Below, piece after piece: positions 5,470 to 13,122 of a stretch of 20,380 nt of DNA (its first letter is position 1; each line of letters opens with the position of its first letter). The position numbers were made by a program, and so were the translations under genes. The notes below the pieces were generated by a model that was not told where the DNA came from, searched no databases, and was given only the letters and a program-made list of their open reading frames with translations. Origin of the DNA: CAZYMF01 sp964648215 (GTDB lineage Bacteria > Desulfobacterota > Binatia > HRBIN30 > JACQVA1); contig CAZYMF010000077.1 of assembly GCA_964648215.1 (NCBI GenBank), positions 1-20,380 on the forward strand. The letters are read 5' to 3'.

Positions 5470-8400
5470 GTGCGTACCGAGACGGTAACGGTCGTCTTCA
5501 CCGATCTCGTCAGCTCCACGGAGCTGGCGACCCGGCTCGGGCACGACGACTACGAAGCGCTGCGCCAAGAGCACTTCAAGGCGTTGCGCACGGCGGTCAC
5601 CGAGCACAGCGGCACCGAGGTGAAAACCACCGGCGACGGCTTGATGCTCCGCTTCGACAGTGCCGCCAACGCCGTGACCTGTTCCGTTGCCATGCAGCAG
5701 GCTACCGACGGCGCGGTGCGTCACGCACACCAAGAGTCGCTGCAGATACGTGTCGGCGTCTCGTCCGGCGAAGCGACGCACGAGGACAGCGATCTCTATG
5801 GCCCACCGGTAGTAGAGGCGGCACGCCTGTGTGCGGCAGCTACCGCCGGGCAGATCCTGGTCTCCGACGTGGTGCGCCTGTTGGCGCGCGGTAAGGGACA
5901 CGCCTTCACCTCGGTTGGTGAGCTGACCCTCAAAGGCTTGCCGGAGCCGGTGTCCGCCGCTGAAGTCGGCTGGACACCATTAGCTGCCGACGTACCGCTG
6001 GCTACCGGCGTGCCGCTGCCGCCGCGGCTCGCCGCTACACAGCCGGTCGCGATGGTCGGCCGGGCCGTCGAACAGGACGTGCTGGTGCGGGCGTGGGCGC
6101 AGGCAAAGGACGGGCACCGGCAGGTGGTGCTGCTCAGCGGCGAGCCGGGGATCGGCAAGACGCGGCTGGCGACCGAGACGGCGCGGGCGGCGCGCGCCGA
6201 GGGCGCCGTGGTACTGCTTGGGACGTGCGACGAGGACGTCAACCTGCCCTATCAACCGTTCGTCGAAGTGCTGCGACACTACATCACACACGCCCCCGAC
6301 GACGTGCTCGCCGCGCACGTGCGCGAGCACAAGGGCGAGCTGGGGCGCTTGGCGCCCGAGCTCGCGCGCCGCGTGGCCGAGCTGCCGGCGCCGCAAGTCG
6401 CCGAAGCCGAGACCGAGCGTTATCTGCTGTTCGAAGCCGTCACCGGTCTGCTGGCGGCAGCCTCCCAGCAGCAACCGGTCGTCCTCATCCTCGACGACCT
6501 GCAATGGGCGGGCACGCCCGAGCTGCTGCTGCTCAAGCACATCCTGCGCTCGCCGCTTTTTTCTGGTGGTGCAGGCGCCTCGCCTGCAGTGCACCGGCCC
6601 GAGGCCAGTGCCACGCCTGCCGGACGGTTGTTGATCATCGGCACCTATCGCGACTCCGATCTCACGCGCACCCATCCGCTGACCGCCGTGCTCGCCGACC
6701 TGCGGCGCGAGGCAGGGGTGGAGCGGGTGGCGCTGCACGGGCTCGACGACGATGGGGTGGTGGCGATGGTGGCGGCCGCCGCCGGCCACCGCCTGCTCGA
6801 GCCGGGCCTGGCGCTCGCGCACGCGCTGAAACGCGAGACCGAGGGCAGCCCGTTTTTCATCGGCGAGATCCTGCGCAACCTGACGGAATCGGGCGCGGTG
6901 TATCAGGAGGGCGACCGCTGGACGTACAAAGGCGATGTCGCCGCGCTCTCCATTCCCGAGGGCGTCAAAGAAGTCGTCGGCCGGCGCCTGGCGCGGCTCT
7001 CGGAGTCGACGAACAAGGTGCTCAGCCTGGCTGCCGTGATCGGCCGGCAGTTCGACCTGGCGCTGTTGACGCGCATGTCCGACGAGTCCGAGGACGCCGT
7101 CCTCGACGCCCTCGATGCGGCGACCGGCGCGGCCCTGGTCGCCGAGGTCCCCGGCAGTCCCGACCGCTTCAGCTTCAACCATGCCCTGGTGCGCACGACG
7201 CTGTACGAAGAGCTGAGCGGTGCGCGTCGTGGGCGTCTGCACCGCAAGGTGGGCGAAGCGCTCGAAGAGCTGACGCACTCTGCTCCGGGGACGCGCATCG
7301 ATGAGCTGGCGCATCACTGGCTGAGTGCGACGCAGGTCGCCGACGGGGCCAAAGCGATCGGCTACACGCGCCAGGCGGGCGATCATGCGCTGGCAAATCT
7401 CGCCTTCGAGGAGGCGGCGGCACACTACGAGCGCGCGCTCGGCGTGCTCGAGGCACGCGATCGAGACGGTGAGCAGCTGCGCTGCGACCTGCTGCTCGCC
7501 CTGGCCAACGCGCAGCGCCGGGCGGGGGACGTTCGCTACCGCGACACGGTCGCCACAGCGGTCGAGGTCGCCCGCACTCTCGGCGATGGCGAGCGCCTTG
7601 CCCGCGCGGTGATCGCGAACGCGCGCCCCGGCGGGTGGGTAGCCAACGCCAACATCGTCGACGACGAGCTGATCGCTCTCTACGAAGAGGCCGGCACCGC
7701 TCTCGGCGAGGCCGACAGCCTGCTGCGGGCGCGCCTGCTGGGCCAGCTTGCCGTCGAGCTGGTCTACACCCCCCAGCGGGAGCGGCGCGAGGCGCTCTCG
7801 AGCCAGGCAGTCGGGATCGCGCGGCGCCTCGGCGACCCGACCGGCTTGGCGCAGGTGCTCATCCTGCGCCTCATGGCCATGAGCAACCCGTTCACGCTTG
7901 CCAAGCGGCTCGAGCTCACGGCCGAGCTGGTGGCGCTGGCGGGCGAGGTCGGGAGCAGCGAGCTCGCATGGCATGCCGCGTTCCATCGCACGGATGCCCT
8001 TCTCGAATCGGGCGACATCGATGGCGCCGAGCGTGTCCTTGCCGAGGTCGAGCGTCTCGCGGGCGAGCTGCGCCAGCCCTTCTACACCTGGTGGGCACAC
8101 TCAGGGCGGACGATGCTCGCCGTGATGCGCGGGGCGCCCGATGCGGAGGCCCAGGTGCTTGCAACCTACGAGCTGGGGATGGCCAACGGCGACGCGTCTA
8201 TCGTCTTCGGTGGCCAGCTGGCCAGTCTCATGAACAACCAGGGTCGGAACGCCGAGCTCATCGACACCATTCGCACCAATGTCGAGACCCAGCCGCACAT
8301 CGGCGCCTGGCGAGCTGTCCTGGCGCGGCTCTACTCCGAGACGGATCAGTTGGCTGAGGCGCGCGAGCAGGTCGACGTGCTGCGGGTCAACGACTTCGAC

Positions 8401-8850
8401 CTGCCGCTGAACTGGACGTGGGTCGGCTACATGGTCACCCTGAGCGAGGCGGTCTGGGACCTCCACGACATGCTTGCGGCGACCGTGCTTTACGAGCGGC
8501 TCCGTCCTGTCGCAGGGCAGGTGTCGGTAGTGACGCTGTTGGTCACATGCTCGGGATCCCTGGCGCTCTACTGCGGTATGCTCGCCGCCTGTCTGGGCCG
8601 CTGGGACGAAGCCGAGCAGCACTTTACAGAGGCCCTGGCAATGAACGAGCGCCTCGGCGCACGCCCCTCCGTCGTGCGCACGCGGCGCGCCTGGGCCACC
8701 ATGCTATCGGACCGCGGCGCGCCGGCCGACGCGGCACGCGCCCGCGACCTGATCGCCGCCGGCCTCGCCGAAGCCGAGCCGCTCGGCATGGCGCGTGAGG
8801 TCGTGCGCCTGCAGCGCCTGCGGGAACGGTTCGCTCCCGGCCGCGCGTGA
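5470..8850 (+). CDS. Class III cyclase-like domain fused to AAA/STAND ATPase and TPR-like region
   Basis: This 1126-residue cytosolic protein has three parts. Residues 1-165 are a class III nucleotide cyclase domain with both metal-binding aspartates (D12 in VVFTDL, D56 in KTTGDG) and the purine-specifying K52 and D108. The catalytic asparagine of the usual VNxAAR motif is replaced (VVEAAR, V115), while R119 remains, so turnover is doubtful. Residues about 195-480 are a predicted ATPase (AAA_16/STAND type) with Walker A GEPGIGKT (K230) and Walker B VLILDDLQW (D342, D343). From about residue 560 to the end the sequence is helical and alanine/leucine/glutamate-rich, like TPR repeats of large ATP-dependent regulators. 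Between Walker B and GTYRDSD an extra 22 or so residues (about 363-385) derive from a palindromic DNA element. The GTG start is the only one that gives a complete cyclase domain; no good ribosome site precedes it. Role: signal sensing, ligand unknown. Confidence 0.9.
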   Translation: MRTETVTVVFTDLVSSTELATRLGHDDYEALRQEHFKALRTAVTEHSGTEVKTTGDGLMLRFDSAANAVTCSVAMQQATDGAVRHAHQESLQIRVGVSSGEATHEDSDLYGPPVVEAARLCAAATAGQILVSDVVRLLARGKGHAFTSVGELTLKGLPEPVSAAEVGWTPLAADVPLATGVPLPPRLAATQPVAMVGRAVEQDVLVRAWAQAKDGHRQVVLLSGEPGIGKTRLATETARAARAEGAVVLLGTCDEDVNLPYQPFVEVLRHYITHAPDDVLAAHVREHKGELGRLAPELARRVAELPAPQVAEAETERYLLFEAVTGLLAAASQQQPVVLILDDLQWAGTPELLLLKHILRSPLFSGGAGASPAVHRPEASATPAGRLLIIGTYRDSDLTRTHPLTAVLADLRREAGVERVALHGLDDDGVVAMVAAAAGHRLLEPGLALAHALKRETEGSPFFIGEILRNLTESGAVYQEGDRWTYKGDVAALSIPEGVKEVVGRRLARLSESTNKVLSLAAVIGRQFDLALLTRMSDESEDAVLDALDAATGAALVAEVPGSPDRFSFNHALVRTTLYEELSGARRGRLHRKVGEALEELTHSAPGTRIDELAHHWLSATQVADGAKAIGYTRQAGDHALANLAFEEAAAHYERALGVLEARDRDGEQLRCDLLLALANAQRRAGDVRYRDTVATAVEVARTLGDGERLARAVIANARPGGWVANANIVDDELIALYEEAGTALGEADSLLRARLLGQLAVELVYTPQRERREALSSQAVGIARRLGDPTGLAQVLILRLMAMSNPFTLAKRLELTAELVALAGEVGSSELAWHAAFHRTDALLESGDIDGAERVLAEVERLAGELRQPFYTWWAHSGRTMLAVMRGAPDAEAQVLATYELGMANGDASIVFGGQLASLMNNQGRNAELIDTIRTNVETQPHIGAWRAVLARLYSETDQLAEAREQVDVLRVNDFDLPLNWTWVGYMVTLSEAVWDLHDMLAATVLYERLRPVAGQVSVVTLLVTCSGSLALYCGMLAACLGRWDEAEQHFTEALAMNERLGARPSVVRTRRAWATMLSDRGAPADAARARDLIAAGLAEAEPLGMAREVVRLQRLRERFAPGRA
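6568..6595. repeat. Palindromic element inside the ATPase reading frame
   Basis: GCAGGCG-CCT-CGCCTGC (6571-6587) is a perfect 7-bp inverted repeat with a 3-nt loop, nested in an outer GGTGC...GCACC pair (6568-6572 and 6591-6595). It is preceded by a run of six T. Sequence of this GCAGGCG/CGCCTGC type is common as small dispersed intergenic repeats in GC-rich genomes. Here it sits in frame in a coding region and encodes a glycine/alanine/serine/proline-rich linker. Confidence 0.6.
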
Positions 8851-8863
8851 CCTGCTCGCCGGC

Positions 8864-8977
8864 ACGCCGAAAGACTTGCCGCCACCACGTCAGCGTGCTC
8901 AGGGGAATCCCGCGCTGTTGCCCAAACTTCCGCAGCGTCAGCCCGCTGCGCTGCCAGCGCGCCAACCCCCGGCGGAG
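8864..8977 (-). pseudogene. Remnant of IS66-type accessory protein TnpA (HTH part)
   Basis: In one minus-strand frame the translation contains ARWQRSGLTLRKFGQQRG followed by IPLSTLTWWRQVFRRAG. This is the N-terminal helix-turn-helix pattern of IS66 insertion-sequence accessory proteins (WQxSGLSxxxFCxxxGxxxxTxxWWR). The frame has no credible start: only a TTG at 8965 lies at the right place. Similarity ends before it runs into the end of the ATPase gene. No terminal inverted repeats, tnpB or tnpC are seen, so this is a short relic of a lost element. Confidence 0.55.
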
Positions 8978-9012
8978 AAGAAGAGAACGGGAACTTGGAG
9001 TCTGAAGCTCGC

Positions 9013-9780
9013 TCAGAACGCGTCCTTCAGCGCCCTGGTCTTCGCAAACACGTTGACGTCGTCCATCGGGACGTTGGGGTAGCTCTTCTTCAGTGCCGCG
9101 CGCAGCTCCGGGCTCTGCCAGCGGAAGAACGGGTTGGTCTCCTTCTCCGAGCCGATGCTGGTGGGTGTCGTGGGCTGGCCGCGCTTGGATTGCTCGAGCA
9201 CCCAGTCGTACTTCTTGCGTAGCGCGCCGTTGTTGGGCTCGAGCGACAACGCGAAGCGGAGATTCTTCTCGGTGTACTCGTGGCCGAAATACACCTGCGT
9301 GTCGTCGGGCAGCGCCATCAACTTGGAGAGCGATTTGATCATCATCGCCGCGTCTCCTTCGAACAGCCGGCCGCAGCCGCCGGCGAACAGGGTGTCACCG
9401 GTGAACACGGCCTTTTCGCCCGCGAAGTAATAGGCGATGTGGCCGGAGGTGTGCGCCGGGATGAACAGCACACGCGCGCTGAGATTGCCGACGCGGACGA
9501 TCGAGCCGTCCTCGACGCGGTCGGTGATACCCGGGATGCGCTCATCGACGCCATAGACGATCAATCCCGGCTTGGCCTTGAGCAGGTCCTCGTTCCCGCC
9601 TACGTGATCGTAGTGGTGATGCGTCGGCAGGATGGCCGTCAGGGTGACGCCTTCGCGCGCCACCGCGTCGAGCACCGGTGCCGCCTCGGCACAGTCGACG
9701 ATACCGGCCTTCTTGGTCGGCTCGTCGACGACGAGGTAGGCGTAGTTGTCAGAGAGCTGCGGGATCGCGACGACCTTCAT
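9013..9780 (-). CDS. gloB: Hydroxyacylglutathione hydrolase (glyoxalase II)
   Basis: This 255-residue metallo-beta-lactamase-fold enzyme should hydrolyse S-lactoylglutathione to lactate and glutathione, the second step of methylglyoxal detoxification. The metal ligands are present: THHHYDH at 53-59 (HxHxDH), H110, D129 in FTGDTLF, and H167 in FGHEYT. The C-terminal part NPFFRWQSPELRAAL carries the glyoxalase II substrate-binding domain typical of full-length GloB (250-260 aa). The start ATG at 9780 is preceded by GGAG 5 nt upstream; the frame stays open further upstream, but that part has no glyoxalase similarity. It is separated by 83 bp from the lipid-type operon on the same strand and may be read through from it. 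Confidence 0.93.
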   Translation of the reverse strand: MKVVAIPQLSDNYAYLVVDEPTKKAGIVDCAEAAPVLDAVAREGVTLTAILPTHHHYDHVGGNEDLLKAKPGLIVYGVDERIPGITDRVEDGSIVRVGNLSARVLFIPAHTSGHIAYYFAGEKAVFTGDTLFAGGCGRLFEGDAAMMIKSLSKLMALPDDTQVYFGHEYTEKNLRFALSLEPNNGALRKKYDWVLEQSKRGQPTTPTSIGSEKETNPFFRWQSPELRAALKKSYPNVPMDDVNVFAKTRALKDAF

Positions 9781-9790
9781 GGCATCTCCG

Positions 9791-9836
9791 TCGTGAATCG
9801 TGATCGTGACTCGTGCGCTGTGAGTTGCTCGCTCAC
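9791..9836. repeat. TCGTGA microrepeat with small hairpin
   Basis: Four near-copies of a 6-7 nt unit (TCGTGAA, TCGTGA, TCGTGAC, TCGTGCG) run from 9791 to about 9817. They are followed by a 5-bp inverted repeat GTGAG/CTCAC (9820-9824 and 9832-9836, 7-nt loop). It fills most of the spacer between the HpnK-like gene and gloB. Likely slipped-strand low-complexity DNA; regulatory meaning unknown. Confidence 0.5.
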
Positions 9837-9863
9837 TTGACGACCATAGCGCAGGCGCGCCGC

Positions 9864-10742
9864 TCATGCACCCTGGGCGGGACCGGCGAGGTCGCGGTAG
9901 CGGATGCGCTCGATGCCGAGCTCCTGCAGCAGCCCGCCGATGCGCGGGCTGGTGAGCGCGGCCAGCTCGGCCTCGCTCTCGTAGTCCGGCGGACGCCAGC
10001 GGCGCGCTTCGGCGTCGAGCTGCGCCGGATGGCAGTAGAGCTCGGTCACCCCGGGTTGCAGGCGGGGCAGCAGCCGCAACAGGTAGGCCTCGGTCACGTG
10101 GCCGCTCTGGTGGAGGCCGAACAGGCGATCGGGATGACGCACGCCGCGAGCGTCCAGGCGCGGTCGTGCGCACGCGGTGAGCGCGTTGAAGATCACGCCC
10201 TCGGCGAGCTTGCGGGGCGCGTGGCCGCGGTCCAACCGCAGCGCCAGCGCCAGCGGTTCGCGCGTCAGCCGTAGCGCCCCGATGCCGTAGCGCGGGGCAA
10301 CCTCCAGCAGGATGTTGAGAATGGTCGGGTGCATGTGGATGTTGACGTGACCGTCGACGTGCGAGAGCGGCAGGCCGGTGGCGAGAAACTTCTCGATCTG
10401 CGCCGCGATCTCGCGTCGCACCTGCGCGCGCACGCCGGGGGTGAAGAAGTACCCCAGCGCGGCGCGGATCGGGTGGACGCGAAAGAACCCTTCGCCGTCG
10501 ACCAGATCGGGGATCTCGCGCGGCGGCAACGTCGCCTTCCCTTGCGCCAGGACGAGATGCAAGCCGACGCTGAGATCGGGCGCCGCGCGCGCCAGCTCGA
10601 CCGCCTCTACCGCCGCGGCGCCGTTCACCATCAGGCCCGCGTCGGTGAGGACCCCCTCGCGATGGGCGCGCAGGATGCCCGCGTTGACGCCCGGCGACAT
10701 GCCGAAATCATCGGCGGAGACGATCAGACGTTTCGCCGCCAT
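9864..10742 (-). CDS. hpnK: HpnK/ChbG (YdjC-like) carbohydrate deacetylase
   Basis: This 292-residue protein belongs to the YdjC/ChbG family, metal-dependent deacetylases acting on N-acetylated sugars. The family includes HpnK, named from hopanoid biosynthesis clusters. SADDFGMSPGVN at 9-20 gives the metal and catalytic aspartates, GLHL at 60-63 a histidine, and SHVDGHVNIHMHP at 127-139 the HxH metal site. ELYCHP near the C-terminus completes the family pattern. ATG at 10742 begins the protein exactly at the first strand. It starts 20 nt after the HpnL-like gene, so it is the last gene of the operon. The pairing with an HpnL-like membrane protein favours a lipid or hopanoid head-group substrate over chitobiose. 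The gene symbol is by similarity; no squalene-hopene cyclase is in the window. Confidence 0.82.
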   Translation of the reverse strand: MAAKRLIVSADDFGMSPGVNAGILRAHREGVLTDAGLMVNGAAAVEAVELARAAPDLSVGLHLVLAQGKATLPPREIPDLVDGEGFFRVHPIRAALGYFFTPGVRAQVRREIAAQIEKFLATGLPLSHVDGHVNIHMHPTILNILLEVAPRYGIGALRLTREPLALALRLDRGHAPRKLAEGVIFNALTACARPRLDARGVRHPDRLFGLHQSGHVTEAYLLRLLPRLQPGVTELYCHPAQLDAEARRWRPPDYESEAELAALTSPRIGGLLQELGIERIRYRDLAGPAQGA

Positions 10743-10762
10743 TTCCCCGAGACCGCCCGGGC

Positions 10763-11758
10763 TCAACCCCGCACCGTGGCGGCATCGGCCACCGGACGCA
10801 GGTCGGCCTGCAGCCGCGACAGGACGAAGAGCCCGACGCCGGCCCACACCAGCTCGCGGATGCGGCGTAGAATCCCGAACGACAGGCCCTTGGCGGCATC
10901 GAGGCCGAGCACGGTGAAGATGAGCACCTTGCCGCCCTCCTGCGTGCCGACCTTGCCCGGTACGAAGAAGAGCATGGCGTCGATGGCGATCGAGAACACC
11001 TCGATGGCCAGCGCGCGCTGGACGCTCACCGGAATCCCGAGGAAGTAGAGGATCAGATAGGCTTCGAGGACGCCCACCGCCCAGCCGGCGAAGAAGCCGA
11101 CAACGGAGCGGACGAAGCGCCAACCGCCGGCGACGTGGAAGGCGGCGATCTCGTCGTCGAGACGCTCGAGCTGGCCGCCCAGCCCGGCGGCGTAGCGCGG
11201 CAGACCGAGCGCGTGCAGGACACGCAGCAGCGGCGCGAACAGGCCGCGCCTCTGCGCCACGAGCAGCGCCAGCGCCAGGGCCGCCATCACCGCGATTCCG
11301 ATGAACAGCCCGTGCCGTACCGCGGCCGGCAGGGGGGTCTCTTCCAGCACGACCATCAGCCCGAAGACGACGAACGCGATCTGGCCGACCGTCTGACTCA
11401 GCTTGGCGATGGTGACCGAAGCGACCACCGCCGTGGTGTCGACGCGGTCGCGCAGCAAGCGGACGCGGACGAACTCACCGCCGAGCGTGGCCGTCGGCGT
11501 CACGTAGTTGATGGCGTCACCGGCGATGCGCGCGGCCAGCAGCGAGCGGAAGGGAACGGGCGGGCCCGGGGCGGGAAAGGCGAACCACCAGCCGGCCGTG
11601 TTGCAGACGTAGGCCAGCGCCTCCTGCAGCACGATCAGGACGATGCCCCAGCCGACGACGCGGAGGTTGTCGAACACCGCCCCCGGCCCGATCTCGTAGA
11701 CGAGGCCGGCGAAGAGCAGCAGGCCGGCGACGAGAAAGCCGCGCTCCACCAGCCGCAT
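10763..11758 (-). CDS. hpnL: HpnL-like flippase-fold membrane protein
   Basis: This protein of about 331 residues has seven or more hydrophobic helices and belongs to the lysylphosphatidylglycerol-synthase transmembrane / UPF0104 family, which includes HpnL of hopanoid clusters. Diagnostic blocks are DAINYVTPTATLGGEFVRV near residues 80-100 and FFVPGKVGTQEGGKVLIF near 245-265, matching the family's GG-E and PGGxGxxEG-type motifs. Members are thought to move lipid-linked compounds across the inner membrane. The ATG at 11758 is the first one just before the first membrane helix. The frame continues upstream to about 11980, but that part overlaps the previous gene and has no membrane-protein character. 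No clear ribosome site is seen. It follows the CDP-alcohol phosphotransferase gene by 151 bp and precedes hpnK by 20 bp. Confidence 0.8.
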   Translation of the reverse strand: MRLVERGFLVAGLLLFAGLVYEIGPGAVFDNLRVVGWGIVLIVLQEALAYVCNTAGWWFAFPAPGPPVPFRSLLAARIAGDAINYVTPTATLGGEFVRVRLLRDRVDTTAVVASVTIAKLSQTVGQIAFVVFGLMVVLEETPLPAAVRHGLFIGIAVMAALALALLVAQRRGLFAPLLRVLHALGLPRYAAGLGGQLERLDDEIAAFHVAGGWRFVRSVVGFFAGWAVGVLEAYLILYFLGIPVSVQRALAIEVFSIAIDAMLFFVPGKVGTQEGGKVLIFTVLGLDAAKGLSFGILRRIRELVWAGVGLFVLSRLQADLRPVADAATVRG

Positions 11759-11874
11759 CCAGCGGGCCCCGGTACCGGCGACGGAAGGGGTGTCTCGATT
11801 TGGCTCGGTCGGTATCGTCGTGTTTCCCCCGAAAGAGGCAGAATCGTCTCGGCGGCACCCGTCAGGTATACGGA

Positions 11875-11891
11875 TTGCCCGAGGGGGGCAA
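11875..11891. other. Small hairpin between CDP-alcohol phosphotransferase and hpnL
   Basis: TTGCCC-GAGGG-GGGCAA is a 6-bp perfect inverted repeat with a 5-nt loop, 18 nt after the stop of the upstream gene in the transcribed direction. There is no following U-tract, so it may only be an attenuating or RNA-processing hairpin inside the 151-nt spacer, the largest gap in this operon. Confidence 0.35.
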
Positions 11892-11909
11892 GGCCGCGCC
11901 GCGCGCGCC

Positions 11910-13112
11910 CTACTCGGCGTCGCGCCAGCGATAGACCCAGAGCAACACGGCCGCGAACACGTAGGTGCCGAAGGCCGCACCCCAGAAGAACCACTGCAGG
12001 CGGTCGAGCAGGGCCAGGGCGAACAGAAGATAGGCGAAGTCGCGGTTCATCACCGATTCGAAGCCGCGCAGCAGGACCTTGCGGATCTTGCCCTTGGTCG
12101 TGCGCGGCGCCTCGAGCGCCCGCACCGCCTGCGGATGGGCGAGGAAACACCAGGACGTGACCGCCATCGCCAGGGCGATGCCGACGAGAAACACGCCGAT
12201 CAGCAGCGAGTAGTTCGCCTCGGGATGATGACGGTACTGTCCGATGCCGAGCGCGGCGAAGATGGCGACGTGAACGACGTTGTCGGTGAAGATGTCGAAC
12301 TTGTGCCCGAAGGGAGTTTCCTGGAACTTCAGCCGCGCCACCTCGCCGTCGACGCCGTCGATCACCGTCGCGCACAGGAACAGCAGGGTGCCGAGGATCT
12401 CGAGACCGTGCACGCCCTGGGCGATGCACCAGGCTCCCAGCAGCCCGATGGTGGTGCCGATGATGGTGATGTGGTTCGGCCGCAACGGCGTGTACACCAG
12501 GCGGCGGCTGATCCATTGCGAGACGCCGCGATCGACCCAGCGCGCCAGCGGCCCGTCGCTCGCCGCCGTCGATTCGCGCAGCTGCGCCAGCAGCCGATCC
12601 TCGGCCGCGCGCGCCGACGACTCGTCGGTGACGTGAACGCACAGATCGCCGTCCAACAGCTCCGTGCTCGGCTCGGCCAGGCGTCGTAATCCGCTCAACC
12701 GCACGGCGGCGGGCTTCTCCAGTAGCTCGTCGAGCTGCGCCAGCGTCGTTGCGGGGCACAGCACCACGTTCTCGCCGCCGTCGCCGTTGGCGAACACCAC
12801 CGGGCGGCCGTTGACGTGGGCGTCGTAGACCCGGCTCAGGGTGGCCGCATTCAGCAGACAATCGCTGGGAATCAGCGCCACCCGCCCTTCGCGAATCAGC
12901 TGCGCCGGGTGCTCCGTGGCGATCTCGGCGCGACGGGTACGCGGATCGGCGGCGAGCAACTGGCGCAGCCGAGCGTCGTACTCTCCCGGCATCACCACGA
13001 CCCGCTCGAAACCGCCGCGTAGCGCGCTCAACACCGTGCGCTCGATCAGCGTCAACCCGGCGATGCGGTGAAAGCTGGATGCCGTGGACGGCAAGATGAG
13101 AGCTGTGTTCAC
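11910..13112 (-). CDS. Fused nucleotidyltransferase-like / CDP-alcohol phosphotransferase
   Basis: This 400-residue protein joins two domains. Residues about 200-400 are an integral-membrane CDP-alcohol phosphotransferase. Its complete signature DGxxDGxxARx8Gx3Dx3D runs from D252 to D277, with all four aspartates and several hydrophobic helices after it. Such enzymes move a phospho-alcohol from a CDP-alcohol to an acceptor alcohol with loss of CMP. Residues 1-190 have the nucleotidyltransferase layout (ALILPS, then LIERTVLSALRGG, then LIPSD with D84). The glycine-rich GxGxR loop and the following lysine of active cytidylyltransferases are missing (LPSTASSFHRIAG), so this half is probably inactive or altered. 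The order resembles the inositol-1-phosphate cytidylyltransferase / di-myo-inositol-phosphate-phosphate synthase fusion. The start is a GTG, 10 nt after the oxidoreductase stop, without a clear ribosome site. Substrate inferred only from context. Confidence 0.82.
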   Translation of the reverse strand: MNTALILPSTASSFHRIAGLTLIERTVLSALRGGFERVVVMPGEYDARLRQLLAADPRTRRAEIATEHPAQLIREGRVALIPSDCLLNAATLSRVYDAHVNGRPVVFANGDGGENVVLCPATTLAQLDELLEKPAAVRLSGLRRLAEPSTELLDGDLCVHVTDESSARAAEDRLLAQLRESTAASDGPLARWVDRGVSQWISRRLVYTPLRPNHITIIGTTIGLLGAWCIAQGVHGLEILGTLLFLCATVIDGVDGEVARLKFQETPFGHKFDIFTDNVVHVAIFAALGIGQYRHHPEANYSLLIGVFLVGIALAMAVTSWCFLAHPQAVRALEAPRTTKGKIRKVLLRGFESVMNRDFAYLLFALALLDRLQWFFWGAAFGTYVFAAVLLWVYRWRDAE

Positions 13113-13122
13113 GGTCGAACGA

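Noticed and set aside
9781..10173. N-terminal extension of the glyoxalase II frame
   Set aside because: It overlaps the HpnK-like gene in another frame, has no glyoxalase similarity, and the ATG at 9780 has a good ribosome site.
9864..11758. Complete hopanoid biosynthesis cluster
   Set aside because: Only HpnK- and HpnL-like genes are present; no squalene-hopene cyclase, squalene synthase-like or HpnH genes lie in the window, so the lipid involved is left open.
11759..11980. Longer start for the HpnL-like protein
   Set aside because: The extra residues overlap the CDP-alcohol phosphotransferase gene and do not resemble a membrane protein; the first membrane helix begins just after the ATG at 11758.
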